From contig NZ_LRRR01000032.1 in NCBI RefSeq assembly GCF_001691415.1, forward strand, positions 1 to 48,585: a stretch of 48,585 nt of DNA, in the 5' to 3' direction. How positions within the stretch are numbered: the stretch's first letter is position 1; each line of letters begins with the position of its first letter. Source of the DNA: Pararhodobacter sp. CCB-MM2. Lineage in GTDB: Bacteria > Pseudomonadota > Alphaproteobacteria > Rhodobacterales > Rhodobacteraceae. Of this stretch, positions 1 to 11,020 are shown piece by piece. Position numbers and translations under genes: made by a program. The notes under the pieces were generated by a model. The model saw only the letters and a program-made list of their open reading frames with translations. It searched no databases and had not been told where the DNA came from.

Positions 1-140
1 GAGCTCGTGGATGGGTATAAGAGACGGGGCGGGGGTGTTTGTATTGCAGATAGTGGTGGTGGTGGTGACCGCGTCTGAGTATTTGCGACAAGGTGAGAGG
101 GGGGATGGGCGCAGGGAGGCAAGCCGCGAGATTGGAACGA

Positions 141-166
141 AAAAGGCGCCCCGGAGGGCGCCTTTT
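141..166 (-). terminator. Rho-independent terminator of clpA
   Basis: A perfect 10-bp stem (AAAAGGCGCC at 141-150 pairing with GGCGCCTTTT at 157-166) with a 6-nt loop lies 20 bp past the clpA stop. Read on the minus strand it ends in a T-run, as an intrinsic terminator should. Confidence 0.85.
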
Positions 167-185
167 CCTTTGGCTTGTCGGCAGG

Positions 186-2504
186 TCAGTCCGCCGTGAG
201 AAGCGGCGGCTTCGAACCCGAGAGGCGGGGTTTGTCACCTTCCTCGCATTCGAGCGCGATCTTGTCGTCGCGCACCACCACCCGCACGAGGCCGCCCTTG
301 GTGAGGCGCCCGAACAGCAGCTCCTCGGCCAGCGGCTTCTTGACGTTCTCCTGGATCACACGCGCCAGCGGGCGGGCCCCCATCTTGTCGTCGTAACCCT
401 TCTCGCCGAGCCAGGCCGCGGCCTCGTCGGTGAGTTCGAAGGTCACGTTGCGGTCCATCAGCTGGGCTTCCAGTTGCAGCACGAACTTCTCGACGACCTT
501 GAAGATGGTCTGCTTGGCCAGCGGGCCGAAGCTGATCACCGCATCCAGACGGTTGCGGAACTCGGGCGTGAAGGTCCGCTCGATGGCGGCCGTATCCTCG
601 CCGTCGCGCCGGTCGCGACCGAAGCCGATCGCCGCCTTGGCCTGCTCGGCCGCGCCCGCGTTCGAGGTCATGATCAGGATCACGTTGCGGAAGTCCACTT
701 GCCGGCCGTTGTGGTCGGTGAGTTTCCCGTGGTCCATGACCTGCAAGAGGATGTTGTAGACATCCGGGTGGGCCTTTTCGATCTCGTCGAGCAGCAGCAC
801 GCAATGCGGATGCTGGTCAACGCCATCGGTCAGAAGCCCGCCCTGGTCGAAGCCGACATAGCCCGGAGGGGCACCGATCAGGCGGCTAACCGCATGTTTC
901 TCCATGTATTCCGACATGTCGAAACGCAACAGTTCCACACCCAGCGTATTCGCCAGCTGCTTCGCCACCTCGGTCTTGCCGACGCCGGTCGGACCCGCGA
1001 AGAGGTAGTTGCCGATCGGCTTCTCGGGCTCGCGCAGGCCGGCCCGGGCGAGCTTGATCGCCGAGCTGAGCTGCTCGATCGCCGAGTCCTGCCCGAAGAC
1101 CACGCGCTTGAGGGTCGTTTCCAGATCCCGCAGCATTTCGGTGTCGTTCTTGGACACGTTCTTCGGCGGGATGCGGGCGATCTTGGCCACGACGGCCTCG
1201 ATCTCCTTGGGACCGATGGTCTTGCGACGCTTCGATTCCGCCACCAGATGCTGGGCCGCGCCGGCTTCGTCGATCACGTCGATCGCCTTGTCCGGCAGTT
1301 TGCGGTCGTTGATGTAGCGCGAGGCCAGCTCGACCGCGGTGCGGATCGCATCATTGGTGTAGCGCAGCTCGTGGTGCTTTTCGAAATAGGGCTTCAACCC
1401 CATGAGGATCTTGACCGAATCCTCGACCGAGGGCTCGTTCACGTCGATCTTCTGGAACCGGCGGCTCAGCGCGCGGTCCTTCTCAAAGTGCTGACGGAAC
1501 TCTTTGTAGGTGGTCGAGCCCATGCAACGCAGCTTGCCGCCCTGAAGCGCGGGCTTCAGCAGGTTCGAGGCATCCATCGCCCCGCCCGAAGTCGCGCCGG
1601 CGCCGATCACGGTGTGGATCTCGTCGATGAAGAGGACGGCATCCTCGTGATCTTCGAGCTCCTTCACCACCGCTTTCAGACGCTCCTCGAAGTCGCCGCG
1701 ATAGCGGGTGCCGGCCAGCAGCGCGCCCATGTCGAGCGAGTAGATTGTCGAACCGGCGAGGATCTCAGGCGTTTCGCCGTCGACGATCTTCTTGGCCAGA
1801 CCTTCGGCGATGGCGGTCTTGCCCACGCCGGGGTCACCCACCAGCAGCGGGTTGTTCTTGCGGCGGCGGCAGAGGACCTGGATCGCGCGCTCCACCTCGG
1901 CATGACGGCCGATCAGCGGATCGACGTCGCCCTTGCGGGACTTGGCGTTGAGGTCGACGCAGTACTTCGCCAGCGCCGAATCCTTGGGATCGGTCTTGGG
2001 CTGTTGCGGCTCGCCCTGGCCTTCCTCGGCGCCCGACACGGGGCGCGCCTCGGAGAAGCCGGGGTTCTTGGCGACGCCATGGGCGATGAAATTCACCGCG
2101 TCATAGCGCGTCATGTCCTGTTCTTGCAGGAAATAGGCGGCGTTGGATTCGCGTTCGGCAAAGATCGCGACCAGCACATTGGCACCGGTCACTTCATTGC
2201 GGCCCGAGCTTTGCACATGGATCGCCGCGCGCTGGATCACCCGCTGGAAGGCGGCCGTGGGCACGGCCTCGGAGCCTTCGACATTGGTGATCAGCGTGGA
2301 GAGATCGTCATCGATGAAATCGTCGAGCGTCTTGCGCAGCTCGTCGAGATCCACGTTGCAGGCCTGCATGACGCGGGCTGCCTCGGGTTCGTCGATCAGC
2401 GCCAGCAGCAGATGTTCCAGCGTGGCAAGCTCGTGCCGGCGCGTATTGGCCAGGGCCAGCGCACCGTGGATCGCCTGTTCAAGGGTCGCGGAAAACGAGG
2501 GCAC
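186..2504 (-). CDS. clpA: ATP-dependent Clp protease ATP-binding subunit ClpA
   Basis: AAA+ unfoldase that feeds substrates to the ClpP peptidase in the cytoplasm. The 772-residue product is close to the usual length of about 760. It has the Clp N-domain (about 1-145), a D1 module with Walker A GDPGVGKT (223-230) and Walker B LFIDE (291-295), and a D2 module with Walker A GPTGVGKT (504-511), pore loop GYVGF (548-552) and Walker B LLLDE. The GTG start at 2504 is chosen because AAGGAG sits 7 nt upstream and the Clp_N domain begins there. The ClpP-docking tripeptide in D2 reads IGF, the form typical of ClpX, where E. coli ClpA has IGL. No clpS gene, the usual adaptor gene upstream, is present between this gene and gloB. 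Confidence 0.97.
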   Translation of the reverse strand: MPSFSATLEQAIHGALALANTRRHELATLEHLLLALIDEPEAARVMQACNVDLDELRKTLDDFIDDDLSTLITNVEGSEAVPTAAFQRVIQRAAIHVQSSGRNEVTGANVLVAIFAERESNAAYFLQEQDMTRYDAVNFIAHGVAKNPGFSEARPVSGAEEGQGEPQQPKTDPKDSALAKYCVDLNAKSRKGDVDPLIGRHAEVERAIQVLCRRRKNNPLLVGDPGVGKTAIAEGLAKKIVDGETPEILAGSTIYSLDMGALLAGTRYRGDFEERLKAVVKELEDHEDAVLFIDEIHTVIGAGATSGGAMDASNLLKPALQGGKLRCMGSTTYKEFRQHFEKDRALSRRFQKIDVNEPSVEDSVKILMGLKPYFEKHHELRYTNDAIRTAVELASRYINDRKLPDKAIDVIDEAGAAQHLVAESKRRKTIGPKEIEAVVAKIARIPPKNVSKNDTEMLRDLETTLKRVVFGQDSAIEQLSSAIKLARAGLREPEKPIGNYLFAGPTGVGKTEVAKQLANTLGVELLRFDMSEYMEKHAVSRLIGAPPGYVGFDQGGLLTDGVDQHPHCVLLLDEIEKAHPDVYNILLQVMDHGKLTDHNGRQVDFRNVILIMTSNAGAAEQAKAAIGFGRDRRDGEDTAAIERTFTPEFRNRLDAVISFGPLAKQTIFKVVEKFVLQLEAQLMDRNVTFELTDEAAAWLGEKGYDDKMGARPLARVIQENVKKPLAEELLFGRLTKGGLVRVVVRDDKIALECEEGDKPRLSGSKPPLLTAD

Positions 2505-2718
2505 GTTCTTGCTCCTTCAAGTTACGCGGCATCTGCCGCAAGAGGCGGAGCGACCGGAGCGTTCCCGGTCGATCCGGGCCATCCTAGGATGGGGCCATAC
2601 GATTAAACTTTGGTTTTCCCGCCGGCGCTTCAAGTGTTTTCTGCGAAGGTTTTGCGTCACGTTTCAGTTTGCCGTCTTTTCAGGCGTTGCGTTGCGGGCG
2701 CGCAACGGCTGCGCTCGC

Positions 2719-3471
2719 TCAGGCATTGTCCTTCTGAAGACGGATCTGTGCAAGAACCTCGCGGGGCGAGGCACCCGGGACGCCGGCAGCGTCGGCCACC
2801 TGCGAAAGGTGACAGCGCAGATATGGGTTCAACCGGCGTTCACTTTCAAGGGTTGTTCCCGTCGTCGGCAGCCCTTCCGCCGCCAGACGGGGCAATTCGG
2901 CCTGACGGGCGGCCAGCGCCTCGGGGTCCGGGGCATAGCGTGCGGCGAAATCGAGGTTCGCTTGCGCATAGTCGTGGCCGGACAGGATCCGTGTCTCGCC
3001 GGGCAGGGCGTCGAAGCGGGCGATGGCGTTGAACATGTCCTCGGCCGTGCCCTCAAACAGGCGGCCACAGCCATGCGTCATCAGGCTGTCGGCGGTGAAC
3101 AGGGCCTTCAGCGCCGGATAGTGGAAGGCGACATGGCCCAGCGTGTGACCGGGCGCGTCCAGCACCTCAGCCCCGCCGGGCAGGCTGTCGCCCGGCTCGA
3201 ACGCGTGATCGAGGGGCGGGAGGCGATGGGCATCGGCCTTGGCGCCATAGACGGGGGCGGGCGCGGCCGCCAGAACCCCGGCGAGGCCATCGACGTGATC
3301 CCAGTGGTGATGGGTGATGTAGACGCGGGTCAGCGACCAGCCCTTGTCGGCCAAGGCCTTGAGGATCGGGCCGGATTCCGGCGCGTCGATGAGGGTGGTC
3401 TCGCCACTGGCCTCGTCGTGGACGAGGTAGGCGTAATTGTCCTTGAGACAGCGGATGATCTCGATGGCCAT
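2719..3471 (-). CDS. gloB: hydroxyacylglutathione hydrolase (glyoxalase II)
   Basis: Second enzyme of the glyoxalase pathway: hydrolyses S-D-lactoylglutathione to D-lactate and glutathione in the cytoplasm. The 250-residue protein has the metallo-beta-lactamase metal motif THHHWDHVDG (53-62), which binds the binuclear metal centre, and the family C-terminal region with R-R-x-N-P-Y-L. The length matches bacterial GloB. The ATG at 3471 follows an AGGA ribosome site. It is divergent from the methyltransferase gene at 3556, with only 84 bp between the starts, so the two probably share a bidirectional promoter region. The family assignment is firm; the substrate is from family knowledge. Confidence 0.95.
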   Translation of the reverse strand: MAIEIIRCLKDNYAYLVHDEASGETTLIDAPESGPILKALADKGWSLTRVYITHHHWDHVDGLAGVLAAAPAPVYGAKADAHRLPPLDHAFEPGDSLPGGAEVLDAPGHTLGHVAFHYPALKALFTADSLMTHGCGRLFEGTAEDMFNAIARFDALPGETRILSGHDYAQANLDFAARYAPDPEALAARQAELPRLAAEGLPTTGTTLESERRLNPYLRCHLSQVADAAGVPGASPREVLAQIRLQKDNA

Positions 3472-3555
3472 GGATTCTCCTGCGGCATTCGCGGGCTTTG
3501 CAAAGCGGTTGCGATGGGGCAGGGTGCAGTCTGTCGCAGGCCTGACCGAGGTTCA

Positions 3556-4335
3556 ATGCATCTCGACGTGCATCATCTGAGGGACTTCTACTACCGCAGC
3601 CAGCTGGGGCGCGCGGCACAGAAGGGCGTGCGCGACCGGGTGATCGAACGCTGGGGCGATACCCGCGGCCTGACACTGGCGGGCTATGGCTTCGCGGTGC
3701 CGCTGCTGCGGCCGTTCCTGGGCGTGGCCGAACGGGTGATCGGCCTGATGCCGGGGCCGCAGGGCGTGATGAACTGGCCCGCCGACGGCCCCAACCATTC
3801 CGTGTTGTGCGACGAGGCCCGCTGGCCCCTCGCCAATGACAGCGTGGACCGGCTGGTGGTGATGCACGGGCTGGAGACCTCGGAGACGCCGCTGGCCCTT
3901 CTGGACGAGATGCACCGCGTTCTCTCGCCGCGCGGGCGGGCGCTGATCGTGGTGCCCAACCGCAACGGGCTCTGGGCGCGGTCGGACCGGACGCCCTTCG
4001 GTTTCGGTCGGCCCTATTCCCGCGGCCAAATCGAGCGGCTTCTGGGCGAGGCGGGGTTCGTCAGCCCGGCCCATGCCTCGGCGCTTTTCTTCCCGCCCTC
4101 GCCGAAGCGGTTCTGGCTGCGCTCGGCCCGGGCGATGGAGAAGGCCGGCCGCAAATGGGCGCCCGAGCGTCTGGGCGGTGTCCTGATGGTCGAGGCGATG
4201 CGTCGCGACATGGTTACTCCGCGCGGTCTGAAGGTGGCCGAGCGGCGGCCCCTGCGGGTGCTCGAGGGGATCCCGGTGAGCGGTGCGCAACCGGCCTGGC
4301 GGCAGGGCCCGGGCGAGGGTGACGGGCCGGCGTGA
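3556..4335 (+). CDS. class I SAM-dependent methyltransferase
   Basis: A 259-residue methyltransferase type 11-like protein. Visible features are a post-motif-I acidic region around CDEARWPLAND, the segment VDRLVVMHGLE (motif II-like), and LLDEMHRVLSPRGRALIVVPN, a classic motif III/post-III of ubiquinone-type methyltransferases. The N-terminal glycine-rich SAM loop is poorly conserved (GYGFAVPLL), so the substrate cannot be given. A much longer in-frame open reading frame extends upstream, but that part overlaps clpA and gloB on the other strand; the ATG at 3556 marks the start of family-like sequence. Divergent neighbour of gloB, an arrangement I recall from other Rhodobacterales genomes. Substrate unknown. 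Confidence 0.85.
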   Translation: MHLDVHHLRDFYYRSQLGRAAQKGVRDRVIERWGDTRGLTLAGYGFAVPLLRPFLGVAERVIGLMPGPQGVMNWPADGPNHSVLCDEARWPLANDSVDRLVVMHGLETSETPLALLDEMHRVLSPRGRALIVVPNRNGLWARSDRTPFGFGRPYSRGQIERLLGEAGFVSPAHASALFFPPSPKRFWLRSARAMEKAGRKWAPERLGGVLMVEAMRRDMVTPRGLKVAERRPLRVLEGIPVSGAQPAWRQGPGEGDGPA

Positions 4336-4456
4336 CAGCCGCGTTTCACCGGGCTGATGCTGCGCTGCGGCGATGCGGGTGTGAGACGGCGCGCGGCGTA
4401 AACCACAAGTCACGACCAGAAGCCGAATCTCTCACGAATCTATCCCGCGATTCTTA

Positions 4457-4476
4457 ATACGCGCGTGCGCGCGTAT
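4457..4476. repeat. 20-bp alternating palindrome
   Basis: ATACGCGCG at 4457-4465 is answered by CGCGCGTAT at 4468-4476, leaving only the two central bases unpaired. Almost every step alternates purine and pyrimidine, so it could form a cruciform or Z-DNA, or be an operator. It lies about 300 bp upstream of atpH. Confidence 0.7.
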
Positions 4477-4647
4477 GATTTCGCGCGCACGGGCTGCCGA
4501 AATCCGACCCGATTCCGGGGCTTTCACGGGGCTTGCCGCTGCGCCGCGGCGGCCTGTAACATCAGCAAATCGACGCCTGTGCGACATTCTGTCCCGGCTA
4601 GCCCCGGATAAGCGCTAACAAGGGGGTATTTCACGTCTCCTTGATGG

Positions 4648-4675
4648 TTGCCGGACGGGGAATGCTCTGCTACAC
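4648..4675 (+). promoter_or_regulatory. candidate sigma-70 type promoter of the atp operon
   Basis: TTGCCG (4648-4653) and CTACAC (4670-4675) are separated by 16 bp and resemble alphaproteobacterial housekeeping -35 and -10 elements. They lie about 100 bp upstream of the atpH start. This is a pattern-based guess only. Confidence 0.35.
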
Positions 4676-4771
4676 CCGCGCCGATTTGAGGTGCCGCGCA
4701 ACTCCACGAGCACCCAGACCAGCCCGGACCTTGCGCGAGGTCGGAGGGCGCACAAACTCGAAAGGGTGGAA

Positions 4772-5331
4772 GTGTCCGAACCTGCTTCGATCTCCACTGG
4801 CATTGCGAACCGCTATGCCACCGCCGTCTTCGACCTGGCGAAAGAGAGCTCGGCCCTGGCCGCGCTCGAAGCCGATCTCGACACGCTTGAGGCCGCTCTG
4901 AACGACAGCGCCGATCTGCGTGGCGTGCTGACGTCGCCGGTCTACAGCCGCGAGGAACTGGCCAAGGCGGTAAGCGCCCTTGCCGCGAAGATGAACCTGT
5001 CGCAGTCGACGGCTGGCGCGCTGGGCATGATGGCCCAGAACCGCCGCCTGTTCGCGCTGCCCGCCCTGATCGCCGAACTGCGTCGCATGATCGCCGACGA
5101 AAAGGGCGAAGTGACCGCGGACGTCACCTCGGCGCAGGTCCTGACCAAGGCACAGGCGGACCAGCTGGCCGCGACGCTGAAAGAGCGCGTCGGCAAGAAA
5201 GTGAAACTGAATGTCGCCGTCGATGAAGCCCTCATCGGTGGCCTGATCGTCAAAGTGGGCTCGAAGATGATCGACACCTCGATCCGATCCAAGCTCGCGG
5301 CCCTCCAGAACAGCATGAAAGAGGTCGGATA

Positions 5332-5332
<1 letters not shown>
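4772..5332 (+). CDS. atpH: F1Fo ATP synthase subunit delta
   Basis: Peripheral-stalk subunit that links the F1 alpha3beta3 head to the b subunits. The GTG at 4772, preceded by AAGGGTGGA, gives a 186-residue protein beginning MSEPASISTGIANRYATAVF, the expected delta N-terminus. An ATG 81 nt upstream would add 27 residues unlike the family. The C-terminal region with KLNVAVDEALIGGLIVKVG is diagnostic of OSCP/delta. The TAA stop overlaps the atpA ATG by one base (TAATG), implying translational coupling. It is the first gene of the five-gene F1 operon; the Fo genes are not in this window, as is usual for Rhodobacterales, where F1 and Fo are split. Confidence 0.96.
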
Positions 5333-6870
<1,538 letters not shown>

Positions 6871-6893
6871 GGGCGGGACGAGAGGATCGGTAG

Positions 6894-7763
6894 ATGCCTA
6901 ACCTCAAGGACCTGAAAAACCGGATCACGAGTGTGAAGAACACTCGGAAGATCACGAAGGCCATGCAGATGGTCGCGGCGGCTAAACTCCGCCGTGCCCA
7001 GGAAGCAGCCGAGGCCGCGCGGCCCTACGCCGCGCGGATGGAATCGGTCGTCAACGGCCTGGCGGCTTCGGTCGCCGGCTCCTCGACCGCGCCGCGCCTT
7101 CTGGCCGGCACGGGTGAGGACAAGGTGCACCTCCTGGTCGTCATGACCGGCGAGCGTGGGCTTTGCGGGGGCTTCAACTCCTCCATCGCCAAGCTGGCGC
7201 GGACTCGCATCCTGGAGCTGCAGGCGCAGGGCAAGACGGTCAAGATCCTGACCGTCGGCAAGAAGGGCCGTGAACAGCTTCGCCGTGACTTCGGCGCGCT
7301 GATGATCGGTCACGTCGACCTGTCGGAAGTCCGTCGCATCGGCTACGGCAATGCACGCTCGATCGCCCAGGACCTCCTGGCGCGCTTCGATGCAGGCGAG
7401 TTCGACGTTGCGACGATCTTCTACGCCCGCTTCCAGTCGGTGATCGCCCAGATCCCGACCGCACAGCAGGTGATCCCGGCCCCGGTCGCAGAAGCGGCCG
7501 ACCTGGAGACGGATTACGATTACGAGCCGTCGGAAGAGGCGATCCTCGCCGATCTTCTGCCGCGTTCGGTCGCGACCCAGATCTTTGCAGCCCTGCTCGA
7601 GAACAACGCCTCGTTCAACGGTGCGCAGATGTCCGCGATGGACAACGCCACCCGCAACGCTGGCGAGATGATCGACAAGCTCACGATCGAGTTCAACCGT
7701 ACCCGTCAGGCCGTCATCACCAACGAACTGATTGAGATCATTTCGGGCGCCGAGGCGCTCTGA
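6894..7763 (+). CDS. atpG: F1Fo ATP synthase subunit gamma
   Basis: Central rotor shaft of F1. The 289-residue protein has the conserved N-terminal coiled-coil helix (MPNLKDLKNRITSVKNTRKI, then TKAMQMVAAAKLRRAQ) and the C-terminal helix ending ELIEIISGAEAL, the two halves of the shaft. AGAGGATCGGT precedes the ATG. It is 23 bp downstream of atpA and 19 bp upstream of atpD, inside the same operon. Confidence 0.98.
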   Translation: MPNLKDLKNRITSVKNTRKITKAMQMVAAAKLRRAQEAAEAARPYAARMESVVNGLAASVAGSSTAPRLLAGTGEDKVHLLVVMTGERGLCGGFNSSIAKLARTRILELQAQGKTVKILTVGKKGREQLRRDFGALMIGHVDLSEVRRIGYGNARSIAQDLLARFDAGEFDVATIFYARFQSVIAQIPTAQQVIPAPVAEAADLETDYDYEPSEEAILADLLPRSVATQIFAALLENNASFNGAQMSAMDNATRNAGEMIDKLTIEFNRTRQAVITNELIEIISGAEAL

Positions 7764-7782
7764 GGAACCGGAGAAACACATA

Positions 7783-9198
<1,416 letters not shown>

Positions 9199-9221
9199 TC
9201 TGAGACGCAGAGGAGGGCCTC

Positions 9222-9641
9222 ATGGCCGACACGATGCAGTTTGACCTGGTGTCGCCCGAGCGGAAACTCCTTTCCGCCCAGGCCACCGAGGTCCAGATCC
9301 CCGGCACCGACGGTGAACTCACCGTCGGCCCCGGCCACGCAGCGGTCATCACGACCCTGCGTCCGGGCGTCCTGAAGGTGACGTCGAACGGTCAGGTGAC
9401 CGAATTCGCCGTGACCGGCGGCTTCGCCGAGATCTCGCCGGAAGGCGTCTCGGTGCTGGCCGAACGGTCGCTGCCGAAGGGCGAAGTGACCCAGAGCGTC
9501 ATCGACGACTGGGTCGCCGAGGCGCACAAGGCGCACAAGGAAGCGCATCACACGGTGGTTGACGACGCGGCGAAGCTGCTGTCGGACATGGTGGCGATGG
9601 GTACGCATATCGGGCTGGACCCGAACGTGCCGAACTTCTGA
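9222..9641 (+). CDS. atpC: F1Fo ATP synthase subunit epsilon
   Basis: Rotor-foot subunit that also regulates ATP hydrolysis. The 139-residue product begins with the epsilon beta-sandwich (MQFDLVSPERKLLSAQATEV, IPGTDGELTVGPGHAAVIT, LRPGVLKV), followed by a short helical C-terminal region (VIDDWVAEAHKAHKEAHH). AGGAGGG precedes the ATG by 6 nt. It is the last gene of the operon and is followed by a strong terminator. Confidence 0.97.
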   Translation: MADTMQFDLVSPERKLLSAQATEVQIPGTDGELTVGPGHAAVITTLRPGVLKVTSNGQVTEFAVTGGFAEISPEGVSVLAERSLPKGEVTQSVIDDWVAEAHKAHKEAHHTVVDDAAKLLSDMVAMGTHIGLDPNVPNF

Positions 9642-9662
9642 TCGCGCGACACGATTTTGGAG

Positions 9663-9690
9663 AAGCCCCGCCCTTGAGCGGGGCTTTTTC
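9663..9690 (+). terminator. Rho-independent terminator of the atp operon
   Basis: Perfect 9-bp stem AAGCCCCGC (9663-9671) and GCGGGGCTT (9678-9686), 6-nt loop, then a T-run. It begins 22 bp past the atpC stop. Confidence 0.9.
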
Positions 9691-9771
9691 ACGTCTTGGG
9701 GGCAGGGGAGGGGTTTCGCCCTCGCCCGCGACGCCTGCGGCGCCGAGGGCTCGGGCGACCGGAAAACAGGA

Positions 9772-9838
9772 AGGGGGGCTTTGCCCCCCTCGGCCTGCGG
9801 CCTCACCCCCCAGGATATTTGAGGCACAAAGAGGGGGG
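9772..9838. repeat. intergenic GC-rich repeat with hairpin
   Basis: An 8-bp stem AGGGGGGC / GCCCCCCT with a TTT loop (9772-9790) is followed by CACCCCCCAGGATATTTGA and GGCACAAAGA. This composition, with a CCCCAGGATATTT core and a nearby ACAAAGA, resembles a dispersed intergenic sequence I recall from Rhodobacterales genomes. There is only one copy in this window, so its repeat nature cannot be shown here. Confidence 0.4.
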
Positions 9839-9856
9839 GCGTGTGGGGGAATGAGG

Positions 9857-9882
9857 AAGGGCGCCCGGTGAGGGGCGCCCTT
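9857..9882 (-). terminator. probable terminator of prs
   Basis: Perfect 10-bp stem AAGGGCGCCC (9857-9866) and GGGCGCCCTT (9873-9882) with a 6-nt loop, 28 bp beyond the prs stop. The trailing T-run is weak on the minus strand. Confidence 0.65.
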
Positions 9883-9909
9883 GGGGAAGGTCGAGGCTTG
9901 GCCGGTGGG

Positions 9910-10926
9910 TCAGCGGCTGTAGAAGCCTTCGTAGATCGGCGTCAGCGTCTCCATGTCGAAGAGCGACGAGACCGAGGTTCCGTTCCAGGTGTTCAGGATC
10001 GCCTGGGCGAACATCGGCGCGGTCGGGACGATGCGGATGTTCGGCGTGGCCTTGACGGCCTCGGTGGGCGCGATCGAATCCGTGATCACCAGCGATTTCA
10101 TCACGGAGTTCTTGATCCGCTCCACCGCCGGGCCCGAGAGGACGCCATGGGTGATGTAGCTGTGAACCTCGGTCGCGCCAGCGTTCATCAGCACCTCGGC
10201 CGCCTTGCAGAGCGTGCCGGCGGTGTCGCAGATGTCGTCGACGATGATGCATTTCTTGCCGGTCACGTCGCCGATCACGGTCATCTCGGCCACTTCGCCG
10301 GCTTTCTCACGGCGTTTGTCGACGATCGACAGCGGCGCGTTGATCCGCTTCGCCAGTTCGCGGGCGCGGGCCACGCCGCCGACGTCCGGCGAGACGACCA
10401 TCACGTCCTCGAGGCTGTCCTTGAAGGTGTGCAGCACGTCCAGCGCGAAGATCGGCGCGGCGTAGAGGTTGTCCACCGGGATGTCGAAGAAGCCCTGGAT
10501 CTGCGTCGCGTGCAAATCGAGCGTGAGGACGCGGTCAATGCCGGCTTCGGTGATCAGGTTGGCGACCAGCTTGGCCGAGATCGGCGTGCGGGCCTTGGCG
10601 CGGCGATCCTGACGGGCATAGCCGAAATAGGGGATCACGGCGGTGATGCGTGCGGCCGAGGAGCGTTTCAGCGCGTCGGCGATGATCAGCAGCTCCATCA
10701 GGTTGTCGTTCGCCGGGTTCGAGGTCGGCTGGATGATGTACATATCCTCGCCGCGGACGTTCTCGTAGACCTCGACGAAGATCTCTTGGTCGTTGAAGCG
10801 CTCGACGCGGGCATCGCAGAGGCTGACCTGCATGCCGCGATGCAGCGACATGCGGCGCGCGATGGCCGTGGCCAGCGGCTTGTTGGCATTGCCGGCAATG
10901 AGTTTGGGTTCGGTCATGGCGGGCAT
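9910..10926 (-). CDS. prs: ribose-phosphate pyrophosphokinase (PRPP synthetase)
   Basis: Makes 5-phosphoribosyl-1-diphosphate from ribose-5-phosphate and ATP, the precursor of nucleotides, histidine and tryptophan. The ATG at 10926, with GAGG 5 nt upstream, gives 338 residues beginning MPAMTEPKLIAGNANKPLA, matching the family start; longer readings add unrelated residues. Visible motifs are the N-terminal fold with FNDQEIFVEVYENVRGEDMY, the RQDRRAKARTPISAK flexible loop region, and the PRPP loop IIVDDICDTAGTL. The gene is convergent with atpC. It and the next gene (+) are divergent, with 94 bp between their starts. Confidence 0.96.
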   Translation of the reverse strand: MPAMTEPKLIAGNANKPLATAIARRMSLHRGMQVSLCDARVERFNDQEIFVEVYENVRGEDMYIIQPTSNPANDNLMELLIIADALKRSSAARITAVIPYFGYARQDRRAKARTPISAKLVANLITEAGIDRVLTLDLHATQIQGFFDIPVDNLYAAPIFALDVLHTFKDSLEDVMVVSPDVGGVARARELAKRINAPLSIVDKRREKAGEVAEMTVIGDVTGKKCIIVDDICDTAGTLCKAAEVLMNAGATEVHSYITHGVLSGPAVERIKNSVMKSLVITDSIAPTEAVKATPNIRIVPTAPMFAQAILNTWNGTSVSSLFDMETLTPIYEGFYSR

Positions 10927-11020
10927 ATCAACCTCGGATGGGGCGGGGATTCGCGCGGTTGACACCGCTTATCACCCGGATAGGGTCTTGCAAACCCAGC
11001 AGGGCAAGGGGGGAATGCTT

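Larger units (their letters stand above)
4336..4771. other. intergenic region upstream of the atp operon
   Basis: There are 436 bp without a credible gene. It holds a near-perfect alternating purine-pyrimidine palindrome at 4457-4476, GC-rich inverted repeats near 4530-4555, and a candidate promoter for atpHAGDC at 4648-4675. Open reading frames here have no family resemblance. Confidence 0.6.

Noticed and set aside
1..140. Possible gene or RNA at the left edge of the window
   Set aside because: Low-complexity GT-rich sequence; no tRNA fold or protein family seen.
93..2606. 837-residue open frame on the plus strand opposite clpA
   Set aside because: It is the antisense shadow of clpA caused by high GC at the third codon position; the clpA frame has full family support.
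4691..4771. Longer start of atpH at an upstream ATG
   Set aside because: The added 27 residues are unlike delta subunits, and the GTG at 4772 has a good ribosome site.
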